A stretch of DNA of 64,000 nt. Source: Apostichopus japonicus. Lineage: Eukaryota; Echinodermata; Holothuroidea; Aspidochirotida; Stichopodidae. Location of the stretch: NCBI RefSeq assembly GCF_037975245.1, contig NC_092583.1, positions 3,648,764-3,712,763 on the forward strand, read 5' to 3'. Position 1 is the first letter of the stretch, and each line of letters starts with the position of its first letter. A program made the position numbers and the translations under genes. Shown here one piece after another: positions 11,230-57,069 of the stretch. The notes beneath the pieces were generated by a model, which saw only the letters and a program-made list of their open reading frames with translations, ran no database searches and had not been told where the DNA came from.

Positions 11230-12262
11230 AAAATTATGAAAAAATATTAAATGTTATGTTCACTAAATTTGACTTTACGAAAGACATAATAATCTGACTA
11301 AATGCAGAATTATGGTTTAAATCACAATAAACGTTTTTTGGTCCATCCTCATGTTTGTCCAATAAAACTTGACCTTTTTGAGAATCTTTAGAATACAAAT
11401 TATGTAACACACACTTCGAGAAGTTTGACGTTGAAGTGATTCGGCACATGCCTTCGCAGCTGGATATATTCTCCTCCTGAATGCAGAGAACAAATTAACC
11501 TGTGAAAAACTCTCTGTGAAACGAACACTTGGTAATTTTTTTTCAATTTTTTTGATTTCCAGATCAACTGTCTTGCTTCAAATTTTAATCTTGAAATTAG
11601 CATCGGACAGGAATATGCACTGAATATGCACTTCTTTTTTCTGCTAATTGCCTCCTCAAATTGTTCGTTTTCATCACAAATGCCTTTTTTTCCACACAGA
11701 ATTATATAGTAACTATCCAAAATAGTTTCTCGGAACGATGCACATTTTTCAGCAGATTAATCTTTTTCTTTTCGACGTTCACGACTTTTGGAGGATTTAA
11801 ATGTTCCCCCCAAAAGTACACGCCATCTTCGACCACTTCGAGCCGTTCCAACGTAAAACACCAAAATTTCCCCAATCCCCTCATAAGGGATCTCGTAGAC
11901 AGAAAATAGCCCATACAACCAGTTGATGACTTTGCAATTCTCAAAGAAGAAAGAAGGGGAATTTTTCTCTTGCGATGAACATGGTTTGAAAACGGTACAA
12001 ATTTGATGGGTTAAACTCTGTGAAGTTATATGCAGTATATCCGTTTGAATCCAAGTTTAGGAATGGTTGGACTTGGATTCAATCCAACAGTCTGATATTT
12101 TTCACATTTTTTGTTTACATACAAACCAACCAATCCAGCAACCAAATTCATTGCTGCACTTACAGTAAAGCTTTGATCGTTGTCTGTAATGACAGACATT
12201 TCAACATGGGGGAGTTTCTGATTGCGCAATGTCAATTTGGAATTTCTTCCCCCAGTTGCCAA
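11230..12262 (-). pseudogene. Cluster of decayed minus-strand coding fragments, origin unknown
   Basis: Successive minus-strand frames read like one disrupted protein: LPHVEMSVITDNDQSFTVSA (12.2 kb), GLGKFWCFTLERLEVVEDG and FWGEHLNPPKVVNVEKK (11.8 kb), ICDENEQFEEAISRKKKCIF (11.6 kb), LYSKDSQKGQVLLDKHEDGP (11.3 kb). Residue balance and GC are more coding-like than nearby sequence. I recognise no family; a dead DNA transposon is the best guess. A donor-like ACT|GTAAGT within the first fragment leaves open a real exon. Confidence 0.35.
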
Positions 12263-12379
12263 ATATAGCCATCCAGGTCCTGCTTTTATACAAAATCAGG
12301 AACTATATTTTTTGTTTCTATTTAAACATATGACACATATGTCTGGATCATGGCTGACATTATATCATCCTGTACGACT

Positions 12380-12570
12380 GGAAGAAACTTTGCTTCTGTA
12401 TGGTTTTTTTCTTGAACTGCTTACGCATGCAATCTTACTTGCTGTCACGGTATCCACACACCTCGAGACACCTCCCGTGACACTTGGATCTTTGCCAGCC
12501 AGCATCACTCAGGACATCTTGGAGCAACGATGCCCGGTTCTCTACAACAAGTACCTGGGCTTGTATACAT
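12380..12570 (+). other. GC-rich coding-like segment, unassigned
   Basis: A plus-strand frame reads THLETPPVTLGSLPASITQD then ILEQRCPVLYNKYLGLY, with balanced codons in an AT-rich region. No acceptor AG precedes it clearly, so I cannot make an exon. It could be an old exon or transposon piece. Confidence 0.2.
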
Positions 12571-12769
12571 ATATAAACATGCTCTTATGCTATATAAGCC
12601 ACAATATTCCTCCCTCCCCCCGCCTCTTCCCACCCCCAATCTTTCTAGCAGCGTGGACTATTATATTTTCAACCAGCACTTGATCAGTTTTCCTCAGCTT
12701 AATCCCCGTAATCCCTGTAATCCCCTTGCAAGTTTAAATACCTATATTTTGACCAACTTCTAGTAGTTT

Positions 12770-15358
12770 GTTGTCCCGTATATGGAAGCATTTTTTTCTT
12801 TTTAGTCTTCTTTTTAGTTTTAGTCAAAACTATCAGAATTTGAAAACTTGATTCGTGAAGGTACTAAGTTGAAAATGTTTTGGGGATTTTATGAAAAACA
12901 TACAAAAAAATTGATAAAAAATTATGGTACATTTTGGGAAACATACTTTTGGTTTTCAAAGATCAACTTGGACAAGCTACTTTATAGTTACAGTATAGTT
13001 ATAGTTACTGTAGATGCGTAGCTGCAGCTATATTAGTTATAAAGGCCATTCCATAAGGAGAGGGGGAGGAGGGAGGGGGATGGCGGTAACCAACAAAGAG
13101 TTAATAAAAACGAACCACCCTCCCCTCAGGACGGTGTTAAATACGTAGGTCCACATATTCAGAAAACACAACACCTCGTAGAAAAATCCTGCGTATTGGC
13201 CTGTATTGAAAGCATTATGTGTTAATGTTTCTTGCAGCAAGCCATTGGAGTATAGCACACATTAAGCAAATGCAACACAATTATTACTAAATATCACTTT
13301 GTCATCTTTTACAGTTTAAATAAACTTCAGTGAACAAAGGATATATTAGTTAACTATGCAGCTTTGCATCTCACCACCTATCCACCTTTGTCTACATATT
13401 TGACACACCCCCCAAGTTTGTTCTACATTCTTGACATATTTGCTATGTTAAACATCTTTTTTCTTTATCTCTCATTTCCAACTCTTGTCTTTTTTCACAC
13501 TAGACATACTACTTATTCTTTGCCATTTCCCCTTCCATGCTTTCTTTTTCCGTACCAATTTGCCTAATTTGCATATGTTGATGCACTTTTAAGCTTCCGT
13601 AGGAAACTGAATTGTCGCAATTGGTAGTTCCCCTGTTGCGAAATGACCCATGCACATATTACATAATAGGGTAGATACCCCTAATTTCATAATAAAGCCT
13701 ATTATGCCATATTTAGCCTTTAGAACAGAGCATCCAATGTGACAATCAACACCATTTGATATTTTTCGTTTTGCAAAACACATTGTAAACATGTCATATG
13801 AGGCTATAGAAGTCATTATGTTTTCCCATTGAGTTTTGTGTTGCATCAAGGAGCTGATCTAATGGTCTGTGGATTAGACTATTTAGTCCAGTCACTTTAA
13901 TTGATGAACCTCGGATGTTTATAGGGTATTAATGTATCTCTCCCCAAAAAATAAAAATTTAACTGATAGCAGTGGATGTTAAACAGACTACAATTTATTG
14001 AAATTTAATGATTTGCTAAAGTCATCCTTCAATCATACACCCATCAGGTGGCATACTCCTATTAGAGTCTATATCAATCTGCCCTAAGTGTTCTCCTTCA
14101 GGAAAAGTGCCAATAAGGAGCAGGAGAACAACTTTCTTGCTATGTTATCATTAAGATCTTGTTTTTTGTGGCTTGCATGTTGAGGAGCATGAATGGAAGA
14201 ACATGTGGTTCAAAAATTAGGTAAATTGAGGCACTCTTATACCACTTTAGCCCTCCCAGGAGCAGCGTAAGAAAGGACTGAGTAAAGAGGTTTGTTTACA
14301 AGTGATGAAAACTTCAGGGTCTTGTAGCAAAAAATCTGCATGGTCATGATACGGAAAAATGATGGTGCCATGAAAGGCCAATTTGTGAGCTATCCAGTGA
14401 TGGATAGCGTTCAGCTATTGAGAACTTCTACCTAGACTTAGAGACCACATTACTTTTGTGATTCAGTGTGTACGTCAATGGGGCTTTTAATAGGTGTATG
14501 CTACCTTAAAGGGATGACGAATCAAAGACAATGATGGCAATGAGTCATCCTTGCATTATACAGAACCTAGACTAGGCCAGCCAACCTTCCATGCATTCAA
14601 GCTATGGGGATCAACATGATAGTCATTACACTCTACGGGCATGGTTGAATAGCATGCACAGATCACATGCATTGACACTTTGGAAAAGGAAGAAAGGAAG
14701 AAAGCTCGGTAATTGTCAGAGGACATATAATGCAAAACTGTGTAGCAGTTTTGAGGGTTCTGAAGTTTCTCTCTCACAATAAACTATGATTTCTGTGTAC
14801 AATAGAAAATAGCTATGTAAATCTTTGTATTGTATAGATCTAGCAGACTGACTACTTTGCATAGCTACATAACATTTTACATAACAGTTTACATAGCATT
14901 TTGTGATGGGATACCAGATCAATTACTCAATGAAATCTAGTTTGACTTTCTTCAGTATCTGGGGAATAATTTTGTAATACTTTCCTTCAATCATTTGGAT
15001 TTTGGAGGGCTTGAAAATTCCATAAAAATATTTTCAGAAATATTGAACAAATTCTTAATGGATCAGTAAACTCTGGAGGCAATACTGAACGATATAACAT
15101 GTGAAATATCCATAGCACAAAATGCGTGTACAGTTTTTCAAAATCCTTTCATAAATGACACAGATGCCTGCCCACGTCAATCATTGTTCCCGTTACAGCA
15201 TGAAGTTAAAACCTATAAAAACAGCCACATTTTGAAGAGTAAAACGCAGACAAAATACAGTCTACTAAGCAAGCAGATATATACAAGAAACCCAAAAATA
15301 GTACTGTGAAAAAAGTGAGAATATTTGACCAGTTCACACTCAGCATGTTAGATCGATG
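12770..15358. other. Gene-free stretch
   Basis: No exon or complete element recognised. Pyrimidine-rich runs at 12600-12660, 13060-13080 and 13360-13540 produce spurious Pro/Ser frames. Confidence 0.45.
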
Positions 15359-15544
15359 GTGCTGATGTAGTGAGGAGACAGGTAAGTGACATTTGGTGAG
15401 TCACATGTGAAAACAGACAGATAGAATCAGCCAATGGGAGCAATGGGGTCATGAAACAAATGCCCCCATTGGCTGATTCTGTCTGTCTGTTTTCAAATGT
15501 GACTCACCAAATGTCACCTACCTGTCTCCTCACTACATCAGCAC
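15359..15544. mobile_element. Foldback element / long hairpin
   Basis: Arms of about 80 bp (15359-15438 and 15465-15544) are reverse complements with about three mismatches, separated by a ~26-bp loop. Weaker pairing continues outward for about 20 bp. Each arm contains GTGAGTCAC, an AP-1-like site. It is either a foldback MITE or a hairpin-RNA source. Confidence 0.75.
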
Positions 15545-17038
15545 TCTCAATCTAGTATGTGACCACAAGGTTTCTTTAGAGCTTGGGAAAGGGGGATGGG
15601 GTGACTACGCTGAAATATTACCGAAGGCTGAGCAAAGGAAGGAAAATATCACTTCTGTGTTTTGCTCCTCCCAGGAATAAAAGAGAGGAAATGATTCAAC
15701 GAAAGGTCTTGAATAATAGTTTTGGGCAGGAAATTATATAGAAAAGAACTTTCATTTTTAAGAAAATTGCATACACCTGTTTAATTTACATGAGGCTTAC
15801 AATTGTACTTAATCTAGAGGGACCAAACTGAACTGAAATGGTTATATTTGACCCACAAAACAAAAATTGCAAGTGTGTAAATTCAATTCCCCACTGATGC
15901 AGATATTAGCCAGCAGCCGCCACTCTGACAAGTAAAGTAAAAAATACTGTCTGCTCTGAGAGTTAAAAAGTAGCATACAACATGGAGACCAGGAAGTGAG
16001 CAAAGTTTATAATGAACTGTGCATAGAGGTTTAACACTTTATGGTGCTTGAATACTGCCTCAGAAAAAATGATGTTATATGCAAATGGTTCATACAACTA
16101 GTAAAAAAAAAGAAAAAAAAAGAAACAGCCTAAAAGGTTTGAAAGTCTTGTAGAGAACACCAGGAAGTTATTTGGGGTGGGGGTTAATGCTTAATATTAA
16201 AGTTAAGGTTACCCATCTTATTTTTCAATGTGTTACAATGCCTATAGATGCTACATGGTTAAACTGTTTCATAGTTGTAGAAACAGATCCTTTAACCATG
16301 CACACACAACCAATTTTCACAGGTTTAAAAAACCACTTGCTTTCATGTGTTTTCACATTTGTCTGAAAACATTTGTGACACCGGTGATAAAGTGTAATGT
16401 GTCTCTCTAACCTGTGGAAAACCTGTGAAAATTTGTCTCAAGATAAAAACAAAAAATCATATCTTTTGAAAATTCTGTGTCACACAAAACCTTGTGTTTC
16501 GTAGGCGGGCTAGTTCAGACATTTTAAATACATATCAGATTTCTCACAACAGGCTGTCACAGGCTGTCACAGGTTCCTGTGTCAACCTGTATTCTTTCCA
16601 AATGAAAAACCTGTGGTAATGTGTGTAAAAATCAAACAATTTTGCAAGGCAAGGGAGGACAGAAACAAAATCAGTTGTTTGTTCTTGGCAATATTATCAA
16701 ACCAATCAATGTCTTTTTAACAAACACATCGACTATCCCCTTGATCTCTTGACCATAACAAGATAAACACCTAACATAAAATACCATGAGACAGAGATAT
16801 AAATGAATGCCCTCAAATAGATTCCTGATTGGTCACTTTTAACGGTCGTCAACAATAGCAGTAATTATGCTAGAAAGCCAAATTATGGTCACCACAATCA
16901 AACCTTCAACAAGTTCTTATACAACCTGTCAAAAGTTTGGCCCCTCAGTGTCCGAGAACTTTTTTCTGTAGGCACGGTCACAATCCCCAGAAAATGCTGT
17001 CAAAATATTTGGGAACTTTATGCAGCTCTGGTTTAAAG
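15545..17038. other. Gene-free stretch
   Basis: Contains repeated AACCTGTG/CACAGG motifs at 16300-16620 (for example a direct CACAGGCTGT duplication) but no gene. Confidence 0.45.
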
Positions 17039-17046
17039 GCATTGAA

Positions 17047-17207
17047 TAGGGATGCACCGGATATCCGGTCCGGCCGGACTATCCGGCCGGAAAGTGAGCA
17101 ATTATCAGGTTCCGGTTCCGGCCGGATTTTATCCGGCCGGATTTCATGTACTATCCGGCAAATCCGGTTCCGGCCGGATCCAAAAATTTGGATCCGGTGC
17201 ATCCCTA
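17047..17207. mobile_element. Short hAT-type MITE with CCGGCCGGA subrepeats
   Basis: TAGGGATGCACCGGAT at one end and ATCCGGTGCATCCCTA at the other form the inverted repeats. The 8-bp duplication GCATTGAA flanks it (17039-17046, 17208-17215). The 161-bp body is largely copies of a CCGGCCGGA/ATCCGG motif and is far more GC-rich than the surroundings. Confidence 0.85.
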
Positions 17208-17625
17208 GCATTGAAGACTCGCCCCAAACCAGGTGCCGCCCTGTGAAAAATTTAACTTTCCCTTGCTTGCAAGAAAAGTTTTTCTCTTATCACTACAAAA
17301 TGCAGACAGTAATGAAACGTGATACCTTGTTATCTTTGGCTGGACCTTAGATGTCCATTGCTGTATCGTTTGTACACTGTGCTGTGGGTATTGACCGCAG
17401 CTGTATGTATTGACTGTACACTAGTGTCTAATTACCGAAGGTAGCAAGCTGTGTGCGTATTTTCTGGGATCGATGGTGGTGTCTAACACTTCTGTTACAC
17501 CTCATTCGAAACTAGGTCAGATTACTGGCATTAGACGTTTCTCTTTGCGCGAGTCTTCACACCCTTTAATTTGGATGAAACACTGATGACCTTTGAACTC
17601 TAATCTGAAATCATTAGCTTCTTAC

Positions 17626-50702
<33,077 letters not shown>

Positions 50703-53639
50703 GGCTAGCCCATGGTTTACAGAGAAGCAACCACTAACAATGGGAAAAATTGTCAACTAACAGACAGCTTTGCAGGAATTCAATTTTTCATACCACCAAA
50801 ATGGTTCTCCAAACCAAGAAAGTTGTTTAATTGGGTTTGTTTACTTTGTTATTTAATTTGAACGATGAATTGATCCCTACAGCCAGTTCTGCAAAATAAA
50901 AAAATCATGAACTTTTCTTGAGAAAACTAAAACTTGTTACAAATCAACATGGACATGAATTTTTTCCGGCTCATTCAAAGTTCTCGTTTGGATATTATTT
51001 TTTTTTCCCCGGCAAAGCTATTTTAATGAAGAAAATCAATCTGACATTTTTGCAGTAGGTGATAATCTTATAAGGTAATGGAAGAATGAATGAAAATAAA
51101 CAAGCTTTGTCAAAATAATTTGAATGCCGATCGTTCTGAAGTTAACAAATTTACATTGGACATAATATGAGTACTGCACAGTACTTGGAATCAATAACAC
51201 TAGGCCTCCAGACGTTTATTAAGGAATGCATGGCTGGTTCCGAATATCAGAGGTTTGGATACAAGGGGTTTTGCTGTACAGTATTGGTGCGAGGTAAGGG
51301 TTAACAATCACATGATGTATGTATTTAACTATAGCTAACAGTGTAGCTAGTAATTAACACTGAAAGACAGTATTTGGATCATGATACAAAATACGATCCT
51401 TATGACTTACTTGAATAGCTATTGCACCAAATGTGATGGATACACAACCCAGAAAAATTATGAACATTCTTTAGTCATAACCACATCAAAACTTAATAGA
51501 AGCATTTTCAGTTTTGGAGGGTTTACTTATACTTCCAGTATATTACTCAGTACGCTAGATTTCAAGGATTGTATAAACTATTTTTAGGCAGAGTTCATAT
51601 TATTATTACTAGTTTTAAGCTTGTGGTGAAAACCTTTCCTTCCTATGGCCTAACTACAGTATTACGCCGTACCTAAGTTAGAACTTACATATAATCTACT
51701 CCTGTCATCTATTACTGCCTACACTTCAAGCAACCTATATGTTCGCTAACTGTTAGTGAAACTAAAGTCATTACGTTTTAAGATTGTACACACTATCACA
51801 AGGCCTAGATCATAACTTGTGTTGAAGGATTTCGTGGAACTGGGTATAGTGGACTGTAATACAATCGGCTTAATACTAGGTTAGATACAACGCTATGTAA
51901 TATTAACAATAGTAAAAGTAAGTTAGTCTAAATGAGGGATTACTTTAGGCTAAACTTAGTCTAATCGAGGTCAGACTACATAAAATATACAAACGCAGGA
52001 CATACCTGCAGGATTCTACTGAAGTTTGTGGTTTCACAGTGATAAAATCCAAGTTATTTAGATCAACCACGTCTGTTCTCTTCGTCGGATTTCTTCTAAA
52101 TGAAGCGACTACATGCCTGACGCAACAGGTATCTTTTGTTTTTATTAAAGGTACCGGGAAATCCCCCCCCGTTCTATGGAACGCCAAAGGGCCGAAAATT
52201 CTGTTTAAAAGTAAAGATATTGCAGCTGTTTTCTTTCTTATTTCGTTCTTCAATATGATGTAGTCGTCTGCAAAGAAGATGTGGTTGTATAAAATCAGCT
52301 CGTCGTTGATATTAATCCAATTGATAATACTTTGTGTATATAAAGTTAGGCTGTTCGAGTTGTTCTACGTTCTTGTATAAGAACAGTTTGTTGTTTTTAG
52401 CCACGTGGTGATAAGGCTTTCTCATGTAAACCAAAGATAAGACACTTCAAAGCTTTAGAAGTTGTTCTTTCCTCTCCGTAATTTTATGTCGAAAGTTTGA
52501 GGTTGTATATCGAAATTTCGAAATGATAGTTTATCTTGAAAATGTCTACTAGTTATCTTGAAATATCGACTTTTCCAGACATTGAAATGAGAGTGTGACG
52601 TATTATTAAATTTTCACATAGAATGTAAACAGTTTGACATTAAATTGGAAAATTAACAAGGAAGCATTTAATTGCTAACGCAATGGATCCAGAACAATGA
52701 TTCAACGCTTCACCGCTTGTTTTTACATACGCTTTTTATGTTAAAACTTCCTGCGTGTTCATACAAGAACTTCTAGTTTTAGAACAACCTACTTTACTAC
52801 GATAAGCATTATCCTATTTCTATTACATTGATATTCTATCCGGGGAAAACAGCCAGTTCTGCACCAGTGAATCATCTACTATTAAGACGTAAGAATGTTA
52901 TTGTACGGAAGCTTAGAAAGGACATTATATCGACGACTTATACATACGGTGAACTGTACGGTAATATCACTACTACCATGTGAAAGGAGTCAAATATGTG
53001 ATAACATAAAAAAGAAGCTCATTTTGCACACTTCTTAGTCAGTCGAACAGTCTTGGTATAATGTTAAAAAACATAAAAATCACCGTTTTCACGTTACATG
53101 CCAAACGCTGGTAATTATCAGATTGCTATCGTTTTACATCTTGTCCAATGCGTCACATCAAAATGTTACTCAGATTTTGTGGAGTTTAGCAAACATAATA
53201 CCAAGTGTGCAAAACGGGTTCCACATACCCCATGTTTCTGCCATTTGCACGGTTTTTAAATTGCATTTGTTGGCTTAATTTGAAATCTAGAGCGCAAAAA
53301 TGGTTTGGAAAGTTTATGACGTCTTGCATTGGCTGTTAGCGCATATATCATTAGGTTTTTTTGTCTTTCAGAGTATTGACGTCTTGTACCAACGCCAGCC
53401 TATATAAATTTAACTTCTTTGCATATGAATAGACACATTTTTATTTATCATTCGCCCTACATTTTATAGACAGCGAAATAATTCACTCAGGGTCTTTAAG
53501 CTGATCGAGTTTGCAATCCAACATGATGGTACTGTGGATCCTTCAAATGATGTATGCAGAGGGTTCTTCTTAGTCAATGCCCTGTTTTACTATATGCAGA
53601 CCAAGCCACCGGACCTAGCCTCCCGGTTGAACGTAGGTA
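50703..53639. promoter_or_regulatory. Region likely holding the ankyrin-gene promoter
   Basis: By position, transcription of the minus-strand gene starts here. Apart from the candidate 5' exon at 52006-52253 I see no clear CpG-rich or TATA-type promoter on that strand. On the plus strand TATATAAA occurs at about 53400 before LINE-derived sequence. Confidence 0.25.
52006..52253 (-). CDS. Candidate upstream (5') exon of the ankyrin gene
   Basis: A minus-strand open frame ends at a good donor (CTGCAG|GTATGT, exon edge 52006) in phase 2. The possible acceptor TTGTTAG at 50734 begins the next exon with one base, so the two fit in frame and would extend the protein upstream of the ATG at 50702. 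The encoded ~80 residues are not recognisable, so this may equally be 5' UTR or a chance frame. cDNA is needed to decide. Confidence 0.3.
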
Positions 53640-53800
53640 TTTGGATTCTATTATTCAATTCAAGCGCTTTATTAAAACTTGTCTTTTCTCTAAACTCAAT
53701 TAGTTTTTGCACCTTCAGCACCCGTAAAGCGCGTTAAACAACTTTCTTTGGAGTCTGCGCTATATAAGCCTATAGTTATTATTATTATTATTATTTTATT
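53640..53800 (+). mobile_element. LINE/SINE 3' end with (TTA)n tail
   Basis: IIQFKRFIKTCLFSKLN followed by a stop matches LINE ORF2 C-termini. GGAGTCTGCGCTATATAAGC and (TTA)n follow, related to the tails at 3281 and 28510. Confidence 0.55.
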
Positions 53801-53834
53801 GCTTGGTGTGAAGTATCTTATGACCCACCTAATA

Positions 53835-54230
53835 ATAATTTTGGAAATGAGTATATTTGGAATAATTCCAGTGTAAAAATTAACAGTAAGACCATTTTTT
53901 TTATGATATTCTGTTCAAAAAGGGGATTATGAAAATTGCCGACTTTTTTATGTTAATAATAGACCTCTTGATTCCCTTACTTTTGTTAGGACCTACAATA
54001 TTGGTAATTTTGCGTTTATTCACTACTGGGGTTTAATTAAAGCGATTCCTCGTCATTGGAAAATCGGCATACAGGATACCGATAATAACACTACTGTCAG
54101 TCAACTCTTACTTGAGAAAATTATGGGTAATTATTCCGTTTCCCACATACTTTATCCGGTTTTTCTAAAAGGGGTAACCTCCTTGCCCACCCCACTTAAT
54201 AAGTGGAACACTGTTTATCATATATATATC
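53835..54230 (+). mobile_element. L1-like LINE ORF2 fragment, frameshifted
   Basis: NEYIWNNSSVKINSKTIFF, then in another frame LTFVRTYNIGNFAFIHYWG and LIKAIPRHWK, match the post-reverse-transcriptase region of L1-like ORF2 proteins. Frameshifts and stops show it is dead. Confidence 0.6.
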
Positions 54231-54340
54231 ATAATAAAACGACAGAACCAACCATCGTACCATTTATATTGTCATTATCAACCATGATTTAAACGCAAAC
54301 ACACTAGTCGGAGTCAAACGAAACGTTTTCTTTTAAAAGT
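54219..54340. repeat. Repeat related to the 60.5/61.0 kb duplication
   Basis: TATCATATATATATCATAAT...ATTATCAACCATGATTTAAA matches the start of both units at 60559 and 61079. A dispersed repeat, divergent. Confidence 0.65.
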
Positions 54341-56179
54341 TTTTTCTTCTTCTTGCGGTGTTCTGTACTACAGATCATGACAACCCATATGCTAATTGAC
54401 ATTAAATGTAAAGAAAAAAACTGCAGAAGAAACAATGAACTTCTGTTCTGTTACACATAATCATACTGTTATCTTAAGTAAATAGATACACTTGGAAGCT
54501 GGCAGCTTCTTGGCAGTAAAGATGACATATATCAAATTGACATGCACATTTATAAACAGCCAACTGGGACAGTTGTTGATGAAATACTAATGAGCAGTAC
54601 GGTATGCAGTTTCATATTAGCCGCTACACATCGTGGAAGTTGCTGTAAACATTCACAACCTTTGACTGAGATAGCTTGGTTTCTAAATTTCTGAATCCTA
54701 AACGATTACGGTAAGATCAAACATTTTATTATTATTATAATAATACATTCCAATGCATATTAAGTTAAGCCTGCCAGTATTTGGAGATTCTGAAGTCTAT
54801 ATTTTTTTATTTATTTTTTTTTAAGGGGGGGGGATGTTTTGCTTTTAATTGGGGGAGGAAAACACACCAACGAAATCTTGACTGTGGTTGAATGGGATTC
54901 AAACATAGAACTGCATAATATAGAAGCGATACTTCTGCCATCAAACATTTTCTTATACTACATACCGATCTGCTCGATCTCTTCTGCTGGAAGGTATATA
55001 ACACTTAAAGGATTAGTTCAGGTGTCATACATGTTTATCTTATATGAAATAAGACAATAAGACAATAAAAGAAACACAATCATGAAGAAACTGTTCAAAT
55101 ATCTTATTCCGTTATGGAGATATTCAAGTTTAAAGTTCTATCTGAATGTGTAGAAACTGCTGAAATCAGACTAGCTGTGATGTCACTTCCTCACATTTCT
55201 GAAAGTCTTTGTAAAATGTTTTGTGAGATTTTATGACTAACAACCAAAAGATATGTCATGTGGATCTCATATTTGTCAAGGGAAGTATCAGAGATTTAAC
55301 ATCTAAAGAATTTTTAATTAATTTTTTTTTTAGATTTGTGAAAAAAGGGTAATTAATTTTTATTGAAATATATTCATACATGTTAAGAAGTTAGGATGTG
55401 ACATCACACCCTCACAGTTAGTCTTTCTACACCAGTCATTTTCAAAGAAATTTTTATACCTTCAAAGCGTGATATCTCCTTAACAGAGCATGCTATGATG
55501 GTAGTTTCTTCACTGTTCTGTTTGCCTTTTTGAGCTCTTTCATACAAGATAGACATGTAAGACACCTGAACCAATCCTTTAACAGTGTCAATCTACTGAA
55601 ACATAGGCCTACTATTCGGTTAACGACCACAAGGTGCCAAGAATTTGAACTGCGGCATTTTAACTGCCCAAAAACATAACTATTATATGATGTAACTGAA
55701 GTTTTCATCTATCAGTGTTAGGTTACCGCTAGACATGTAGGCTTAAACGCGTCTGCCCTTAGTGTACCCTGCTCAGAGCCTGCTGTGGAGGCCCAAATAT
55801 ATCTGTAAATCCATCTCTCCTATATTTAGGTCTAATCAAACTGAGCATAGTGAGCAGTATAGATGGCTAGGTTTTGTGCTATATGTAACTTGTTAAGGGC
55901 CTAACGTAGGATTGTACAACATTTGGGAACAAACTATAGGATTTTTTTTTTCTTTTTTTTTCAAAAAGTTAACAACTGTGTATAAGACGAGTAAGAGTTG
56001 TAATTCATTTCAACTAATAAGTTTTTTTTCACCCATAAACTTCTAGTTAATCTGAAGCTTCAAGTGTTTCTATATGAGAACATTAAAGATATTTCGACGA
56101 TAAGATCAGAACTTCGTCGAAACATCTTTACTACAACGTATACACGCTTTGCGCGAGTCATTGTTTTGGGTGTATCAAG
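54341..56179. other. Intergenic between ankyrin and avidin genes
   Basis: AT-rich. A 25-bp motif (GATTAGTTCAGGTGTCATACA on plus, matching reversed ACACCTGAACCAATCC at 55563) occurs in opposite orientations at ~55010-55045 and ~55525-55580, perhaps ends of an old element. No gene. Confidence 0.35.
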
Positions 56180-56314
56180 ATGGCGCAAGTTACATTCAAC
56201 TCGCTGTATAGTGAAGTGTTGTATGCTGGTGCGAAGGAACTTCTATGTTGTGGGTCAAAACCTGCGGTGATCCCAAAGAAAGCAAAACATGTATTGAAAG
56301 AAATCAATGTGTAA
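56180..56314 (+). CDS. Small ORF or first exon, unknown protein (44 aa)
   Basis: A 44-codon frame starts in a good context (AAGATGGCG) with MAQVTFNSLYSEVLYAGAKE and ends at TAA. Codon content and amino-acid balance look more coding-like than the surroundings. AATGT|GTAACG at its end could be a donor, so it may be the first exon of an unseen gene. I do not recognise the protein; two Cys and a basic PKKAKH stretch are the visible traits. Confidence 0.3.
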   Translation: MAQVTFNSLYSEVLYAGAKELLCCGSKPAVIPKKAKHVLKEINV

Positions 56315-56566
56315 CGAATTGAAATAACCAGTTATTGTTCTCAGGGTTATGTTTACAATTTATTGTTTTTAACTACTTCCTCCATGCACACTCATCGCAA
56401 GCACCACAGAAAGTCCCTCAGCCTTGTTTAGAAACAAATCACATAAAGAGAAGTCATTACGTGCACTTTCGTGTCATCTGTTTATCTAGGATTATCGGCT
56501 GGAAAAATAATTCCTTTAAATATATTTCGTTGGATTCGTTCTCACTTGTCTCGCTTTGAAGGTAAG

Positions 56567-56630
56567 ATGGGGAATTCTTCGAGGAAAACAAACGCTTTGA
56601 CATCGCAAACGCATCTAGATTCGAGGAAGG
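56567..56630 (+). CDS. Alternative candidate first exon for the avidin gene
   Basis: ATG 56567 starts MGNSSRKTNALTSQTHLDSR and reaches donor AAGG|GTAAAG in phase 1, the phase required by avidin exon 2. MGNSSR fits the N-myristoylation pattern MGxxxS, which would be unusual for an avidin. It may belong to another gene or be chance; GAAG|GTAAG just before the ATG looks like a donor itself. Confidence 0.2.
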
Positions 56631-57069
56631 GTAAAGTATAGGCCCATATTTTCATACCATTTTGACTGTAGATTCTAAGCATAGAAATTTAAGACGTTTG
56701 AAGACTGCGTGAAAGACCATGTTTGTATAACGTATAGATTTTTCCCTTTCTGTTTTGAGTGAGTTTTCAAATACCTTCGTTAATATTTTCTACAAACATA
56801 AAATGATCAGGTTTGTCGATTGAAACTATCATCTCTGTCTTTCTCTCCGTTTTCGTCTGTATTAGGCTACTTTCTGTATTATGGGTTAATCTGTATTCTG
56901 AGACGGTTCAAGGCGGAAGCCATGTCTCGTCAATCCGTTTCCGAAAAATATGCAAAACACTTTTCGCAGTATATATGCTTTGATGGTTTCAATTCTATTT
57001 TGGTGAATTTGTGCTCATTGAAGAACATATCAATTACTTTTGTGGCACAAATTTGCACACTTAAAATGT

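Noticed and set aside
52039-52263. Plus-strand frame MIKSKLFRSTTSVLF...
   Set aside because: No domain or splice support; it overlaps the better-supported minus-strand candidate 5' exon.
56335-56559. Signal-peptide-like frame FSGLCLQFIVFNYFLHAHSS
   Set aside because: It begins with TTG, not ATG, and has no phase-matched donor to the avidin exons.
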